A stretch of DNA of 64,000 bases, taken from assembly GCA_903632075.3 (NCBI GenBank), contig CAHIKZ030000058.1, positions 3,716,001-3,780,000 of the forward strand. The letters run 5' to 3'. Each line of letters begins with the position of its first letter. Position 1 is the stretch's first letter. Positions 32,835 through 43,362 of the stretch are shown in pieces. This stretch comes from Acanthosepion pharaonis. Lineage: Eukaryota; Mollusca; Cephalopoda; Sepiida; Sepiidae. The position numbers were made by a program, and so were the translations under genes. Under the pieces are notes generated by a model, which saw nothing but the letters and a program-made list of their open reading frames with translations, did no database searches and was not told where the DNA came from.

Positions 32835-33379
32835 CATGAAACATCAATATTATTTAATGTAACATGCTACAATGAAGATATGCTGCCTAAATATACATAT
32901 GTATGTATGTATTCTTATATTAAGAACCAACTGAAATAGAGAGATAAGCCAATAGTCAAACATATATGAACAGACTGTCATATATAATCATATATATTTG
33001 TGCGTAAAAAATACTATAAAGAGATTTTTTCATGCTTCAATAAAGAGATAAAGAACAGATGATGTATTAAAAAGAACAGATAGATATATTGATAGATAAT
33101 AAAATGATTCATATAGATAAAGAACAAAGACAGATACATAAATAGATATATTCTCTATTATATGTTGCAATTTTCGCCCTGCACTAGGAATGTTATTTCA
33201 TATGCATTAAAAACAAATGTGCATTAATTCTTGTCTACAAAAGTGCATTGGGTATGTTGAAGTTAAACGGTTGCAAAATAATGGCTTTTATTGTAGTCAA
33301 TCGGCAAGTTTTGTGCTTTTAGCATGGTCTTTATTGGTAAATGTTCGCCTCATTTTAATGTTAGGTCAACCACTGCGAG

Positions 33380-33380
<1 letters not shown>
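32835..33380. other. No recognisable feature
   Basis: (ATAG)-like degenerate repeats around 33080-33160, otherwise unassigned. Confidence 0.4.

Positions 33381-33452
<72 letters not shown>
33381..33452. repeat. (AT)n(GT)n microsatellite
   Basis: About 25 AT then 11 GT repeats. Confidence 0.95.
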
Positions 33453-33609
33453 ATACAGAGAAAAGGAAATATGCATGTATATATAGAAAGCTGATTTGTT
33501 CAGAGTACATTCCATGCGTCATCATTGAAATGTTTGAAAGTAAAAGACAAAGGACATTTTTTTTTATTATCTCTTTAATTCTAACACCTTTTGTAGGTAA
33601 ATGTGTGTT

Positions 33610-33621
33610 ATTGATATATAT

Positions 33622-33708
<87 letters not shown>

Positions 33709-33722
33709 TGTGTGTGTGTGCA
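33610..33722. repeat. (AT)n(GT)n microsatellite
   Basis: AT with TACATACA interruptions, then about 29 GT repeats. Long open frames across 33361-33985 on both strands are caused by these arrays. Confidence 0.95.
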
Positions 33723-33814
33723 CGCGTTTCTGTATTTCAGTGACTGAAACGAACAAAGAAGTTTTTATAAGTTCTTTTCAACTTTTCAAGTGTTCTTACA
33801 TTTTTTTTATTTTT

Positions 33815-33960
33815 GAGGAAAATAGAAAAATTTCAAAGTCATTGTTGTCTCGAGCGCTTTTGGCCAGTTTATTCACCATTTTCAAGAAGTCTGTTGTTAG
33901 GACATTTTCCGTGTTTATATTCCAAGCTGTGTTATATAAAAATCCATTTTTTTTTTTTTT
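33815..33960 (-). repeat. Penelope-tail-like repeat
   Basis: Plus-strand GTCTCGAGCGCTTTTGGCCA and GTTTATTCACCATTTTCAAG, then ATATTCCAAGCTGTG, recur at 38555-38660 (ACAAGCGCTTTCGGCCAACT, TATCAACCATTTTCAAGAGA, ATATTCTAAGCTAT). The reverse complement has the form CTTGAAAATGGT..stem..GGCCGAAAGCGCTTG, a decayed relative of hammerhead-like Penelope ends. Weak functional claim. Confidence 0.5.
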
Positions 33961-34334
33961 TTTGTATAGGAGTAGCAGTAAATAACTTTTGAGTTCACTT
34001 CATAACACTCTTAACAGCCGACTCGTTTCAAAGCAACTAATAATTATTGTTTCTTTCAACGTCTGAGATCTTTTTAAAATGACAGTGTTATCTACATGGA
34101 TTTTTTTCCTGTGGGAGCAGGGAGTTGTATATGAGTGATTATGTGTTTTCTTATCGAACTATTACTCAAGTTAGTTGACAGTCACCTGTTTAACGGTGTT
34201 GTCGTGAGACTAAAGTATTTTTTGGATATTTTTCATTATTACGGACAATGAAATTGATAATTTACGTTTGTGATCTGATGTTTGTATTCTGTTTATGCGT
34301 TGCTAAAGTTAAATGCAGTCGGCAGATTTTAATT

Positions 34335-34530
34335 TCTTATGATATGTCATAAGATTAATATCCGGGTATAATTTTATAAAAACTTTTCCCTTTAAGGGTA
34401 ATACATTTCACCCTGTCTTGTCCACTATCTCGTACCTTTCGTCTGACTGAAACATTGAAATGGATTAATTCTGTATTAATTATTCGACAGCTGTCACAGT
34501 TAAATTTCTAATTTCGACACGAATTCATTT
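34335..34530 (-). repeat. Family I repeat, copy 1
   Basis: The reverse complement (ATCCATTTCAATGTTTCAGT, CAGACGAAAGGTACGAGATA, CCTTAAAGGGAAAAGTTTTT, ATAAAATTATACCCGGATAT) matches 39990-40135 in the plus orientation. Confidence 0.7.
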
Positions 34531-34612
34531 TATATGCGGGGGTTGGATAAGTTTACGTAGATTGAAATAGGTCTATTCTCCATGACATGATATTGGATTT
34601 TATCGTTTATTA

Positions 34613-34619
<7 letters not shown>

Positions 34620-34690
<71 letters not shown>
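34620..34690. repeat. (AT)n microsatellite
   Basis: About 35 AT repeats after a TACATACATACA run. Confidence 0.95.
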
Positions 34691-34691
<1 letters not shown>

Positions 34692-35290
34692 ACTATAATT
34701 GTTCTCCTTTGTGTGCCGTGTCCCTTCAGGACGTAATCGATCAGGGATATCCACAATTCCTTGTTCCTTGTAGCTCTTAATATACTTGGTCTTGTATCAT
34801 TCCTCCTAAACCTTGTTCTGCCATCCATTTATTCAAGCTCACTAAGTGTTGTGGATTCCGGGATGAAATCCGGTACCAATAAATAACAAACGCCAAGAAG
34901 GAATATAGGGAAATAAATGTATTAATGTAATAATGCAGGTTAGTAGTTCCAGGAATGCGGGTTAGTAGCAAAATAAATTTACAGTCATTGGTATCGACGT
35001 ATCACTGTATGACTTCTTACTGAGTCTACGTGATTGCTCACTGTGACTCTTGCTCGTTCTCGTTCGTTCTCGTTCGTCGCTCTCGTTCTTTCTCGTTCGA
35101 TCCTCGAGTATTCACTATCAGTAGTATATGTATATCCTGGGTGAGTCCATTTGTGTAAAAAAGGGAGAACCCCTCAACACTAAGTATTTTATGCGTTGTT
35201 TCCTTCTCACCCCCTTGTCTTCAGTCTTCCCTGTGAGTAAGATATTTTCCAAGCCTTCTTTTTTCTGTTCTTAGGTTCACTTGATCTAAG
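34692..35290 (-). pseudogene. RTE-like LINE ORF2 C-terminus, split by a solo LTR
   Basis: On the minus strand 35270-35180 reads ILLTGKTEDKGVRRKQRIKY. After the LTR (34847-35179), 34846-34692 reads VSLNKWMAEQGLGGMIQDQV and then a frameshifted ELQGTRN..WISLIDYVLKGHGT-like tail. These are the LTG...GR.R.TYL, L.KWM.EQGL and ..WR.MI..ILKGHGT parts of the RTE tail, also readable at 59.7-60.0 kb. The LTR lies exactly between consecutive codons of the motif, so the pre-insertion site is obvious. Confidence 0.75.
34847..35179 (-). mobile_element. Solo LTR, 333 bp, perfect 5-bp target duplication
   Basis: It starts TGTTGTGGATTCC and ends CCCTCAACA (TG..CA ends with inverted TGTTG/CAACA). CTAAG flanks both sides (34842-34846, 35180-35184). 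On the minus strand the first 45 bases (TGTTGAGGGGTTCTCCC.., AATGGACTCACCCAGG) align with the LTR at 40301. The other end (AACGCCAAG..TAAATGTATTAA, GGAATGCGGGTTAGTAG) aligns with the 41000-41146 end. A TCGTTC-rich tract is inside. Long terminal repeat of an unknown Ty3/Gypsy-like element; the class is inference. Confidence 0.85.
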
Positions 35291-35400
35291 AAAATATATA
35301 ATCAATCTCTCACAAAAGTCAATGCTTTCATTTTTCAGTTAAATTATTTTATACTCATGGGATAGAAACTCACGTATCTAATTTAATTATTCCAATTAAA

Positions 35401-35401
<1 letters not shown>

Positions 35402-35450
<49 letters not shown>
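35402..35450. repeat. (AT)n microsatellite
   Basis: Abuts SINE D copy 2. Confidence 0.95.
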
Positions 35451-35453
<3 letters not shown>

Positions 35454-35500
35454 CGTCCACAGACAGAATGTTCCGTTGTATCACAGCCCATCAGTGTGGT
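35454..35500 (-). ncRNA. Hammerhead ribozyme-like motif, family D copy 2
   Basis: Minus-strand RNA: ACCACA, CUGAUGG, stem II GCUGU-GAUA-CAAC, GGAAC, stem III ACA-UUC-UGU, cleavage triplet GUC, UGUGG. Stem I CCACA/UGUGG is perfect and stems II and III form. Two core bases are substituted (A9 to G; GAAA to GGAA), so this copy is probably inactive. Confidence 0.65.
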
Positions 35501-35700
35501 TAGACATCCGGTTGCCTCTAGCTGGGATCGAAACCCAACTGAATTGGCGTCAGTCGGGGATTCTACCTCTAAGCCGTTGGCAGGGATGAAGGTGAATTTA
35601 AGCGTATTTATTTTTTAGATAAACACACAGTGACTGAGAGAACTCGATTCGACTTAACGAAGAGCCATGCATTATTAGCCATAATAGTCACTGTTTACAA
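35454..35700 (-). mobile_element. SINE family D copy 2: tRNA-like plus hammerhead motif
   Basis: Minus strand: an upstream unit (AACAGTGACTATTATGGCTA, TAAGTCGAATCGAGTTCTCT), a tRNA-like part (CCAACGGCTTAGAGGTAGAA, B-box GGGTTTCGATCCC), then the ribozyme motif at 35454-35500 and (AT)n. The same order occurs at 19724-19970 and 39563-39800. Confidence 0.8.
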
Positions 35701-35960
35701 AATAAATTAAAAATATTATTTATGTCTATTTTTATCGTAATCCTTTCATATTCACGAATATTTTTTGGTATATTACAATCAAATAAGGAAATAAATGCAC
35801 TGTAATAGTGAAAATAACTTTTATTTCCAAATTTCTATAGAGTGCATTTCTTGCCTTATTTGATATACATAAAAATATTCGTGAATATGAAAGGATTATG
35901 ATACAAATAACAGACACAATTTTCTAATTTAATAGAGAATTTGCTCCCTAAATAAACACG

Positions 35961-35966
<6 letters not shown>

Positions 35967-36031
<65 letters not shown>
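35967..36031. repeat. (AT)n microsatellite
   Basis: About 32 AT repeats abut the Tc1 relic. Confidence 0.95.
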
Positions 36032-36032
<1 letters not shown>

Positions 36033-36035
<3 letters not shown>

Positions 36036-37184
36036 TTAGAAAGTGCTAAAAATATTTGAAACTCTTAATGATATTTATGATGTAAACATCATTGTCCCTA
36101 AGACTTGACCACAGATGTTCAATAGGATTCAGGTCAGGGGATTGGGGAGACCGCTTCATAACGCTCACTCCTTTCTTTTCAAACCATTCCATCGAAACTC
36201 TGGATGTGTGGCATGGTGTGTTTTCTTGTTGGAAAATTAGTCCATCTGGTATGTTATTGTTGAAAAATTTATCCAATGAAGATTGGTAACATTGGTCTAA
36301 CATGCCTGTGTAAGTCTTGGAATTCCTCCTACCCTCACATGTAAATAAGATTCCTGTCCCGGAAGACAACATGCAGCCATTACGCTCCCACTTTCAAATC
36401 TTACAGTTGGGGACAATATATTGAGCATCATATGCTTCCCTAACACTTCGATGAACATAAACAACTCCAGGTGTTTTAAAATATGATAAAAATAAAAAAA
36501 TTAAGGATAATTTTCTATTAAAAAAATACAGTATTAATAGGCGTAATAAAATCAGTTATGCACAATAAACTATTTTCAACTAATAAAGGAACTTACTTCA
36601 AAGTTGCTTTCATCAGACCAGACAATTTTGGCGCAATCATCAGCGGAACAATTTTCATGCTCTTCTGCAAAAGAAGGTTTCTTTTTCTTATTTACCTGAG
36701 ATGACAATGTTTTATTTTTCTAGCTTTACATCATTTGTGACCAGCTTCTAATAACCTTCTTCTTACTCTTCGAGTCAATATCACTTTATTGCCTTTCGAA
36801 ATTCAGCAGTCACGTTAGAAGTTGTTTTTTTTCCTATGACCTTGATATACAATCTTTAGCAGTCTGTCTTTTCTTTGAATTTGTACACCTTTTGCGGCCT
36901 TGACCAACACGATTTTTGAAACAATTGGTTTCGTTATATCTTGTAATGGTTGTCCGTACACCATTTGTTGGGTATTTATGATTTCTTTCAATTTTGACTT
37001 GGAATAACGCGTATTTAAACAATGGTATGATTTCGGCCCTTTTAGTTTCAGGAATGTTTTTCTTCGGAGACATTTTCAATAAAGAAGAAGCATTTATAAA
37101 TTGATGCTAAACTTGTTATAAAAATAAGAAAACATTTAGCATTACAGATTAAATTTCAAATAATTCTGTCACTTATGCTAAATA
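36033..37184 (-). pseudogene. Tc1-like transposon, decayed, with intron-like insert
   Basis: Imperfect terminal repeats TTTAGAAAGTGCTAAAAATA (36036) and, in complement, TTTAGCATAAGTGACAGAAT (to 37184) bound a minus-strand transposase. Paired-like N-terminus: MSPKKNIPETKRAEIIPLFK at 37076, then FKNRVGQGRKR. Frame-shifted TAEFRKAIKVILTRRVRRRL near 36790. First catalytic Asp in VWSDESNF near 36620. GRRNSKTYTGML. Second motif FQQENTPCHTS, where Asp is replaced by Glu. SPDLNPIEHLW supplies the last Glu. A 100-120-bp AT-rich segment at about 36482-36597 starts with GTAAGT directly after ..SNFEV and has no match to the family. Several frameshifts make it inactive. Confidence 0.85.
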
Positions 37185-37323
37185 AGAAAAATTGAACAAA
37201 GATCATTATGTTTACCCATAAATGCCAGTGAAACATGAATTTAACAATACTCATTATAGTGTTTTCAGCTAATATATGTACGATTTTCAATCATATATTT
37301 AACTTGCCCAATAACTTTTCCAT

Positions 37324-37326
<3 letters not shown>

Positions 37327-37388
<62 letters not shown>
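37327..37388. repeat. (AT)n microsatellite
   Basis: About 31 AT repeats. Confidence 0.95.
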
Positions 37389-37391
<3 letters not shown>

Positions 37392-37554
37392 TATTGGGGA
37401 AGCAGATCATTCTTCAAGCATATATTGTTAAATATAACAGACAACGAATGTCTATTATGTTTAATCCTGAACCGGTGTAAGCATTGTAGAGTGCCTTTAT
37501 TTTCGGCAGAAAATAAACAAAAAAAAACTGTCCAACATCCGGATATATTTTTTA

Positions 37555-37640
37555 TTATGAGATCTAAGCTTTCGACTCACATGATAACCAATCTCTTGAT
37601 GGCTCATGTGAGCCGAAATCTTAAATTGAGGAATAGCAAA
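37555..37640. repeat. Inverted repeat with CGAAA ends
   Basis: AAGCTTTCGACTCACATGAT is mirrored by GCTCATGTGAGCCGAAATCT with CCAATCTCTTGATG in the loop. The right arm has the form CTTGATG-GCTC-ATGT-GAGC-CGAAA, reminiscent of the hammerhead-like layout elsewhere but without a proper core. Confidence 0.6.
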
Positions 37641-38344
37641 ATTTAGTTTGATCTGGGTTTTGTATGAGACTTTCTTTTCCGCGCTGCAGGCTGGGCTCCT
37701 TTGATTGCAATTTGTTGGCGGAGATTTCTTTTTGCGAGGCTTGCTGCTACTGTATGCGATAACATTTAATAACAATTTAACTACAGAAGAACTCAAAATT
37801 GATCACTGCATTCAAGTATTGCATTAATATTTAACATTACCTTTTAAAAGATCAACGATAATTCTTCTGCTGCCACTTAATTTAAAGGCAATTTGATGTA
37901 CTTATGTGCTTACTTTCTGTACAAACAATTATTCTTATTTCATGGGTGACTTTCGCTGGATATCGCAATTAATTTCTATTATTCACAAATTTATTTCCAA
38001 TTTTAAAAACGCTGTTGTCGTACAGAATTTTCCTCGGAAAATCATCGCCTAAAAAATCGTCGAAAACTTAGGAATCCCAAATTTCTGGAACATAAGCTAT
38101 TGAAAGTTAGAGAATGATATCCCTTTATTGCTTTTTTATCAGTAGAAGCAAAGATGGTGGAACCCGAAACCAATCGCAGTAAAAAACAGGGAATCCAAAG
38201 TTTCAGTATTGCGATTCCTGATCCGGCCCGGAACTATATTAATTTGCTCACGGAGTCGATTTAATACCAAAATGGTATAAATATTTTGGTCTATGGCCTC
38301 TAGGCGTAAAGATGAAAATGTGTGACACAGCGACATTCATATTT
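37641..38344. other. No recognisable feature
   Basis: No readable motif. The minus-strand frame at 37497-37796 has no recognised domain. Confidence 0.4.
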
Positions 38345-38376
38345 ATTATATATGCGTGTGTGTGTTTCTCTGTGTG

Positions 38377-38452
<76 letters not shown>
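38345..38452. repeat. (GT)n(CT)n(GT)n microsatellite
   Basis: GT run, about 17 CT repeats, then about 18 GT repeats. Confidence 0.95.
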
Positions 38453-38453
<1 letters not shown>

Positions 38454-38554
38454 TTTATTGAATGTGATGATTCAGGAGAATGTTATTAATATTATTGTTT
38501 TTTCCTCATTTAATCTAGTGTTTTTTTTTGTTTGTTTTTTTTATTAGGGCGAAG

Positions 38555-38660
38555 TGATAGTGATTATTGCCACAAGCGCTTTCGGCCAACTTATCAACCA
38601 TTTTCAAGAGATTCTATATTATTATAATTTTTCTCTGTTTATATTCTAAGCTATCCCGAA
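38555..38660 (-). repeat. Penelope-tail-like repeat, copy 2
   Basis: See 33815-33960. On the minus strand CTCTTGAAAATGGTTGATAA is followed by GTTGGCCGAAAGCGCTTGT. Confidence 0.5.
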
Positions 38661-39504
38661 GCTCTGAATCTTGTAGCCTTCAAAAGGCTTGGCTTATCTC
38701 CATATATCTATATATATATGTATGTATGTATATATGTATGTGTGCGTGTGTGTTCGTGAAGATGTGCTAGCGTGCCTATTTGTGAATATCTGTGACTCTT
38801 CGGAGTACATTGTCTTCTTTATTATCGATTTCTTGGGAAACGACTTGTGCATTAAAATTCACGCGCACCGATATAGATTGCGGCTAAATTAGGCACTTTA
38901 TCCGAAAGGCGATCATCCAGGAAGGTTGATATGATAAAGACCTTGTGCGAAAAGTTTGTGTTCAAATTACCCATTCGAACGGAAGTCACTCGAGCAGGAA
39001 AGATAAAATCGTCCATCAATTTCGATGCGTCAGCGGAAAATGTTCAGACGCGTTAAATGCAACAGGTTTACGTAATTTTGATAATACTTTTTTATAGACA
39101 CTTCTATATGAAGCAACGGTTGGCAAACGAGTGAAGAAGTTCTTCTCTTATGAACGATGTCCTGAAGAATTATGACGCATCAAAGAAGAATACATAGCTC
39201 TTCACTACTTCCTATCTTTTGGATCTCTAAATAATGTTTGCTCCTTTACTTTCCTCCCAGGCGACGCTCTGCTATTGATACAAGCTCATTAACTATGTTT
39301 CCTATGACGTCCATGACTTCAATATGTTCGGTGAGGGTCAAAATTTCCGAACGTTCTTTCCTCATTATACACACTACAATTTTCAGCTTTCAATTCTTCT
39401 AGTATGAACTATGTTCTGAAAGATAAGACACATCAATGAGATGGAGATAGCCCTTCACTATTATCCCATAAATATAGCACCCTTTAAAACTATATTTCTT
39501 CACA
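38661..39504. other. No recognisable feature
   Basis: A short degenerate TATG/TGTG tract at 38700-38755, otherwise unassigned. Confidence 0.4.
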
Positions 39505-39510
39505 CACACG

Positions 39511-39562
<52 letters not shown>
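39505..39562. repeat. (AC)n(AT)n microsatellite
   Basis: Abuts SINE D copy 3. Confidence 0.95.
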
Positions 39563-39613
39563 GTCATCCACATAAAAGCCTGTTTCACTCTATCAGAGCT
39601 GATCAGTGTGGAT
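39563..39613 (-). ncRNA. Hammerhead ribozyme-like motif, family D copy 3
   Basis: Minus-strand RNA: AUCCACA, CUGAUCA, stem II GCUCU-GAU-AGAGU, GAAAC, then AGGCUUUUA, UGUGGAU. Stem I is a perfect 7 bp. In stem II the fourth pair is C-G here but G-C in copy 2, a compensatory change. The core has one substitution (G8 to C) and stem III is broken. Confidence 0.6.
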
Positions 39614-39800
39614 AGACATCGGATTGCTTCATCAAAACCCTACCTAAGTATCAGTGCAGGGCTGAAAAAGGGAAATTTTAACGTATTGGATACTAATGTA
39701 TACTAACGCCAGCAATCAGAGGGTTCAATTTATTAATGAAGAGCGGTGCGTTAATAGCGGCAGCGGCTACTGTTTTGAAATTATCCTTTCCTTTATAGTG
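39563..39800 (-). mobile_element. SINE family D copy 3, decayed
   Basis: Block order as in 35454-35700: ribozyme-like end 39563-39613, TAGACATCGGATTGCTTCAT, a decayed tRNA-like part, GAAATTTTAACGTATTGGAT, then GAAGAGCGGTGCGTTAATAG. Confidence 0.65.
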
Positions 39801-40300
39801 CTCGATCGATATATTTAATAAACAATAAAATTCCAAATTCTCTTCCTATGAGGATTAGCCTATTTCGCCAGGCGAAAACACCGGTCGTCTGTCTCACCAA
39901 CCCCGCCGTCGGCTGAGTTTATGTCAGAAATAGAAATTTAACAGCGAAAGCTTAAAAAAAAAAAAAAAAAAAAAACCGTCGAAAAACTAATACAGATTTT
40001 ATCCATTTCAATGTTTCAGTCAGACGAAAGGCACGAGTCAGAGGTCTGAGGAGGGTGAAAGATATTAGCCTTAAAGGGAAGAAGTTTTATAAAATTAAAC
40101 CCGAATATTAACCTAATGACATTAATTTGGGTTTATATGAAGAATGAAATTTGACTTTTAAATTAAAGGTTTATAAATTATAAATATAGTGTAAAGAGGT
40201 AAAAAGGTGGGAATTTAGCATTAGTTATACTTTCGAAATTCGAAGAGTTAGAGGGAAGTGAATATTATGGAAATATAGTAGCTAATTAAGTTTAACCTAT
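39801..40300 (+). repeat. Family I repeat, copy 2 (39965-40150), and unassigned DNA
   Basis: A 25-base poly-A precedes ATCCATTTCAATGTTTCAGT, CAGACGAAAGGCACGAGTCA, CCTTAAAGGGAAGAAGTTTT and ATAAAATTAAACCCGAATAT, matching family I in reverse at 34335. The remainder is unassigned. Confidence 0.6.
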
Positions 40301-41146
40301 TGTTGTGGGGATCTCCCCTATTTATATAAGATGGACTCGTCCAAAGTATACTTATACTGACAGAGAGAATACCTGCTGTTGAGATACGTCGCGATACAGT
40401 CTCGACGTCTGTCGAACTCTTTGCTTTGGCAGAGAGGAACCCGGACGAAGTTTTGCCGAAGGGCAAAGTTTCGTCCGGGGAGTTAGAGAGGACATGAAGC
40501 CGTCTAGGCGGGTTCAAAGGGGATATTTTTGGCCGAGCCTACGGGCTCGGAGAAACCCACTTTAAACTCGGCCTTGTGCCACATATCTTCCTCGTGGGTG
40601 GGATATTAAATATTGAGATACGTCTAGATACAGTCTCTGACTGTGTGCGACGTCTGTCGAACTCCCTGCTTTGGCAGAGAGGAACCCGGACGAAGCTTTG
40701 CCAAAGGACAAAGTTTCGTCCGGGGAGGTAGACAGATCCCGAACCCGTGATATTTTTTGGCTAAGCCTACGAGCTCGGAGAAACCCACTTTAAACTCGGC
40801 CTTGTGGCACATACATTCCTCGTTGGGTGGACTGTTAAATATCGAGATACGTTGAGATACGTGGAGATACGTTGAGGTACGTGGAGATACGTTGACACAG
40901 GTTGAGAGATACGGAGACAGGTACAGGGTGTTCTCAGAGAGTTATACCAGAGTCCAGAGAGAGAGAGAGATGATAGCAGCTTTACTTACAGAGACTTGTA
41001 CATATACTTTCTACTAACCCGCATTCCTGGACTACTAATCTTCACTTCAAGTCTGTATTCTTGCGTTTAATACACTTATTTTTCTATCTCAATTACTGGC
41101 GTTATTTGTTTATTTGTGCAGGATTCCATTCACGGAATCCACAACA
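40301..41146 (+). mobile_element. Solo LTR, 846 bp, same family as 34847-35179
   Basis: Starts TGTTGTGGGGATCTCCCC, ends GGAATCCACAACA (TG..CA, inverted TGTTGTGG/CCACAACA). Flanks CCTAT (40296-40300) and TCTAT (41147-41151) are a near-perfect 5-bp duplication. A TATA-like TATTTATATAAGATGG lies 20 bases in, as expected for U3. Compared with the 333-bp member it carries a duplicated block of about 240 bp (40375-40600, 40613-40845). Each block has a GC-rich hairpin and then GTTTAAACTCGGCCTTGTG-like sequence. A GAGATACGTTGA 12-mer array (40846-40910) follows. The 3' 150 bases match the smaller LTR. Confidence 0.85.
40438..40480. repeat. GC-rich hairpin inside the LTR, present twice
   Basis: CCCGGACGAAGTTTTGCC then GAAGGGCAAAGTTTCGTCCGG forms a stem of about 18 bp with a tiny loop. 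The second copy at 40685-40723 keeps pairing (GCTTTGCC / GGACAAAG) with some changes. It is a strong structure for RNA or DNA in an otherwise AT-rich region. Confidence 0.8.
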
Positions 41147-41204
41147 TCTATATTATGGAAATTTGAATTTGTTTTTATGCTGAGTTTTAACACATAACAT
41201 CTTA

Positions 41205-41389
41205 ACACACACACACACACATGTTTGTATGTGTGTGTGTTTGTGCATGTATGTGTGTGTGCGTAATGTAACACAGGGCGTGCTGGTGGCAATAAAGACG
41301 CCAGTTTATAAAAACAGAGCTAACATTTATACTCTAAATATGCATTTTGTTCCTTAACGTTATTACATTTCATACACGCCACATTATCT

Positions 41390-41435
<46 letters not shown>
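41205..41435. repeat. (AC)n/(GT)n and (AT)n microsatellites
   Basis: ACACACACATGTTTGTATGTGTGTGTG at 41208-41262 and (AT)n at 41393-41433. Confidence 0.9.
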
Positions 41436-41436
<1 letters not shown>

Positions 41437-42111
41437 CTCATATGCCAGCAAAATTGCCCAAATCGTGTCACAGCATAATTATCCATCCCACAAAAAGTTT
41501 GATATCTAAAACCCACTAAACTAATTGAATTTCTTTTTTTCCAGGTTTTCAGATAAGATGCTTAACAATCTTGACACCATTTTTCGTAATAATCACTGAA
41601 AATTCCTTTGTGTTATTCAGTACAACAATAGAAAGGAAAACTGGATCAGGAGGTTGGAACACAAAGAGGTATCATCATTTCAACTCAGAGCTAAAGAGAT
41701 CAATTAGAAAAGATTCAACTCAATGCATAAGACGTTTGACACGTGGGAGAGGAGTTTCAGTTATGATAGTCCAAAGATCAGTCAAAAATACTTGAAAAGA
41801 AAATCATAAGCGAAACCTTTGAGGCACACTGTCACACCAGGGCAGACTTCATTAGCTCCGATCCTTAGCTATGATTAATTAATAATGAACAGGTCATGAA
41901 CAGGTCATTTTCATTTGTGATCTATTTCATGACGATACTTCTGTTAAGCTTAGAGACTAATTATATATTCTTATTGCTCAAAGTAGAGTGAAACAGCGTT
42001 ATAAAAACCTCGAAGCATTCCAGTAAGATATCTTTAATCATTTCATAGCTTAATCTAACAACTAGACAATTTTGGTGATACACGATTTGAACAATGATGT
42101 TGGTACAACTG

Positions 42112-42114
<3 letters not shown>
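41436..42114. other. Possible Tc1-like transposase middle scrap, otherwise unassigned
   Basis: In 41570-41795 one plus-strand frame reads NSFVLFSTTIERKTGSGGWN..RGRGVSVMI. This loosely resembles no family well enough to name. Left as unassigned. Confidence 0.25.
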
Positions 42115-42160
<46 letters not shown>

Positions 42161-42162
42161 TT

Positions 42163-42222
<60 letters not shown>

Positions 42223-42421
42223 ATTAATTGATTTAAAATATGTTTTTTCCGCTACACAGTTCTAACCATGTTTCAAAATTTTTGAAACATGGTTGGTTAA
42301 AAAAAATCATATTTTAAATCAATTAATTATAATATTATGCTCTGTAAATTTACATTGAGCACTATTTTGTAAAAATAAAAATATCTATAAGAACACCGGA
42401 TTATATATGTTACTGTTCTTT

Positions 42422-42518
<97 letters not shown>
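42115..42518. repeat. Microsatellites flanking a hairpin
   Basis: (GT)n(AT)n at 42115-42215, and (AT)n(GT)n at 42422-42518. Between them, TTAATTGATTTAAAATATG..CATGTTTCAAAA is mirrored by TTTTTGAAACATGG..CATATTTTAAATCAATTAA (42222-42331), arms of about 50 bases with a tiny loop. Confidence 0.85.
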
Positions 42519-42520
<2 letters not shown>

Positions 42521-42840
42521 CGTGGCCAAGTGGTTAGAACGTTGGCTTTCCATGAATCAATGATCTCAATCTCAACTTGAGTGCTTTGCTTTCGTGTTAC
42601 CTGTTCTGGTGTGGCCGTCCCAAAAGCACCGTTGGAAAATAACTGAAAGGCATACCGCTGGTTACCCCAAGTCTTGTGAATGAAATTAAGTAACTAGGAA
42701 TATTAGGGAATTGATCTTGGAAGCCTTCGATAATTTTGCTAACATGAATTAACAAGAAATCATGACCGAGTGTTTGAGAGTACTGGTGTTGTTCCAACTG
42801 CTGATCATACGAAATTTTTCACCCGTCCCCTTCTGAATAG
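42519..42840 (+). mobile_element. SINE family C, copy
   Basis: tRNA-like head CGTGGCCAAGTGGTTAGAAC (A-box), decayed B-box region, core CATACCGCTGGTTACCCCAA then GTCTTGTGAATGAAATTAAG, and a tail ending in GAGAGTACTGGTGTTGTTCC. Same plan as 52381-52790 in reverse. Confidence 0.7.
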
Positions 42841-43060
42841 TTTCGCTATAAATCACTCTGTGGGTGTTGAACATGCACAAATATAACTGAGCAGGTGCCT
42901 GCGACAGGGATTGACAAGGCGCCCTATTAATATTAAATAAAAAGATTGAAATAATTCTGGGGACTAAGTATTTATTTATAGCGCTTCTAATCTGGCTGAT
43001 GAAAAATAGAGCTTAATGACACTATAAATTAATATGCAAATTCGGCACACCCATCTCTGT

Positions 43061-43362
43061 AATTAATTAATATAGCGATTTTCCAAGCGCAGCGTAGATG
43101 TAGAACATGGCCGAAAGTAGGAGGCACCCAGTGAGGATCGAACTCACTACTCAGTCGTAACTGTTCTATCGAGACAAGCTTGCTAACAATTACACCGCCT
43201 CGAGGTTCCTTATTATTTTCTAAGCGTAGCTTAGATGTGGCACAAGGCCGAAAGTATGGGGCACCTAGTGAGGATTAAACTCACTTCTCAGTCGTAATTG
43301 ATCTAGCAAGGCAAGCTTTCTAACCATTACACCACATCGAGGTGCCCTAATTAATTGATATA
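43061..43362 (-). mobile_element. Dimeric tRNA-derived SINE (family N) with target duplication
   Basis: Two head-to-tail minus-strand copies. The better tRNA-like part is 43260-43346: acceptor GGCACCT pairs with AGGTGCC, A-box TGGTGTAATGGTTAGAAA. The other is 43123-43209 with an intact B-box GAGTTCGATCCTC. Each is followed by CTTTCGGCC..TGT.CCACATCTA.GCTACGCTT-like sequence. Flanks AATTAATTAATATA (43061) and AATTAATTGATATA (43349) suggest the dimer inserted as one unit. Confidence 0.75.

Noticed and set aside
33361..33985. 131- and 184-codon frames over 33.4-34.0 kb
   Set aside because: Dominated by (AT)n/(GT)n translation (YIYIYI, VCVCVC) on both strands; no domain.
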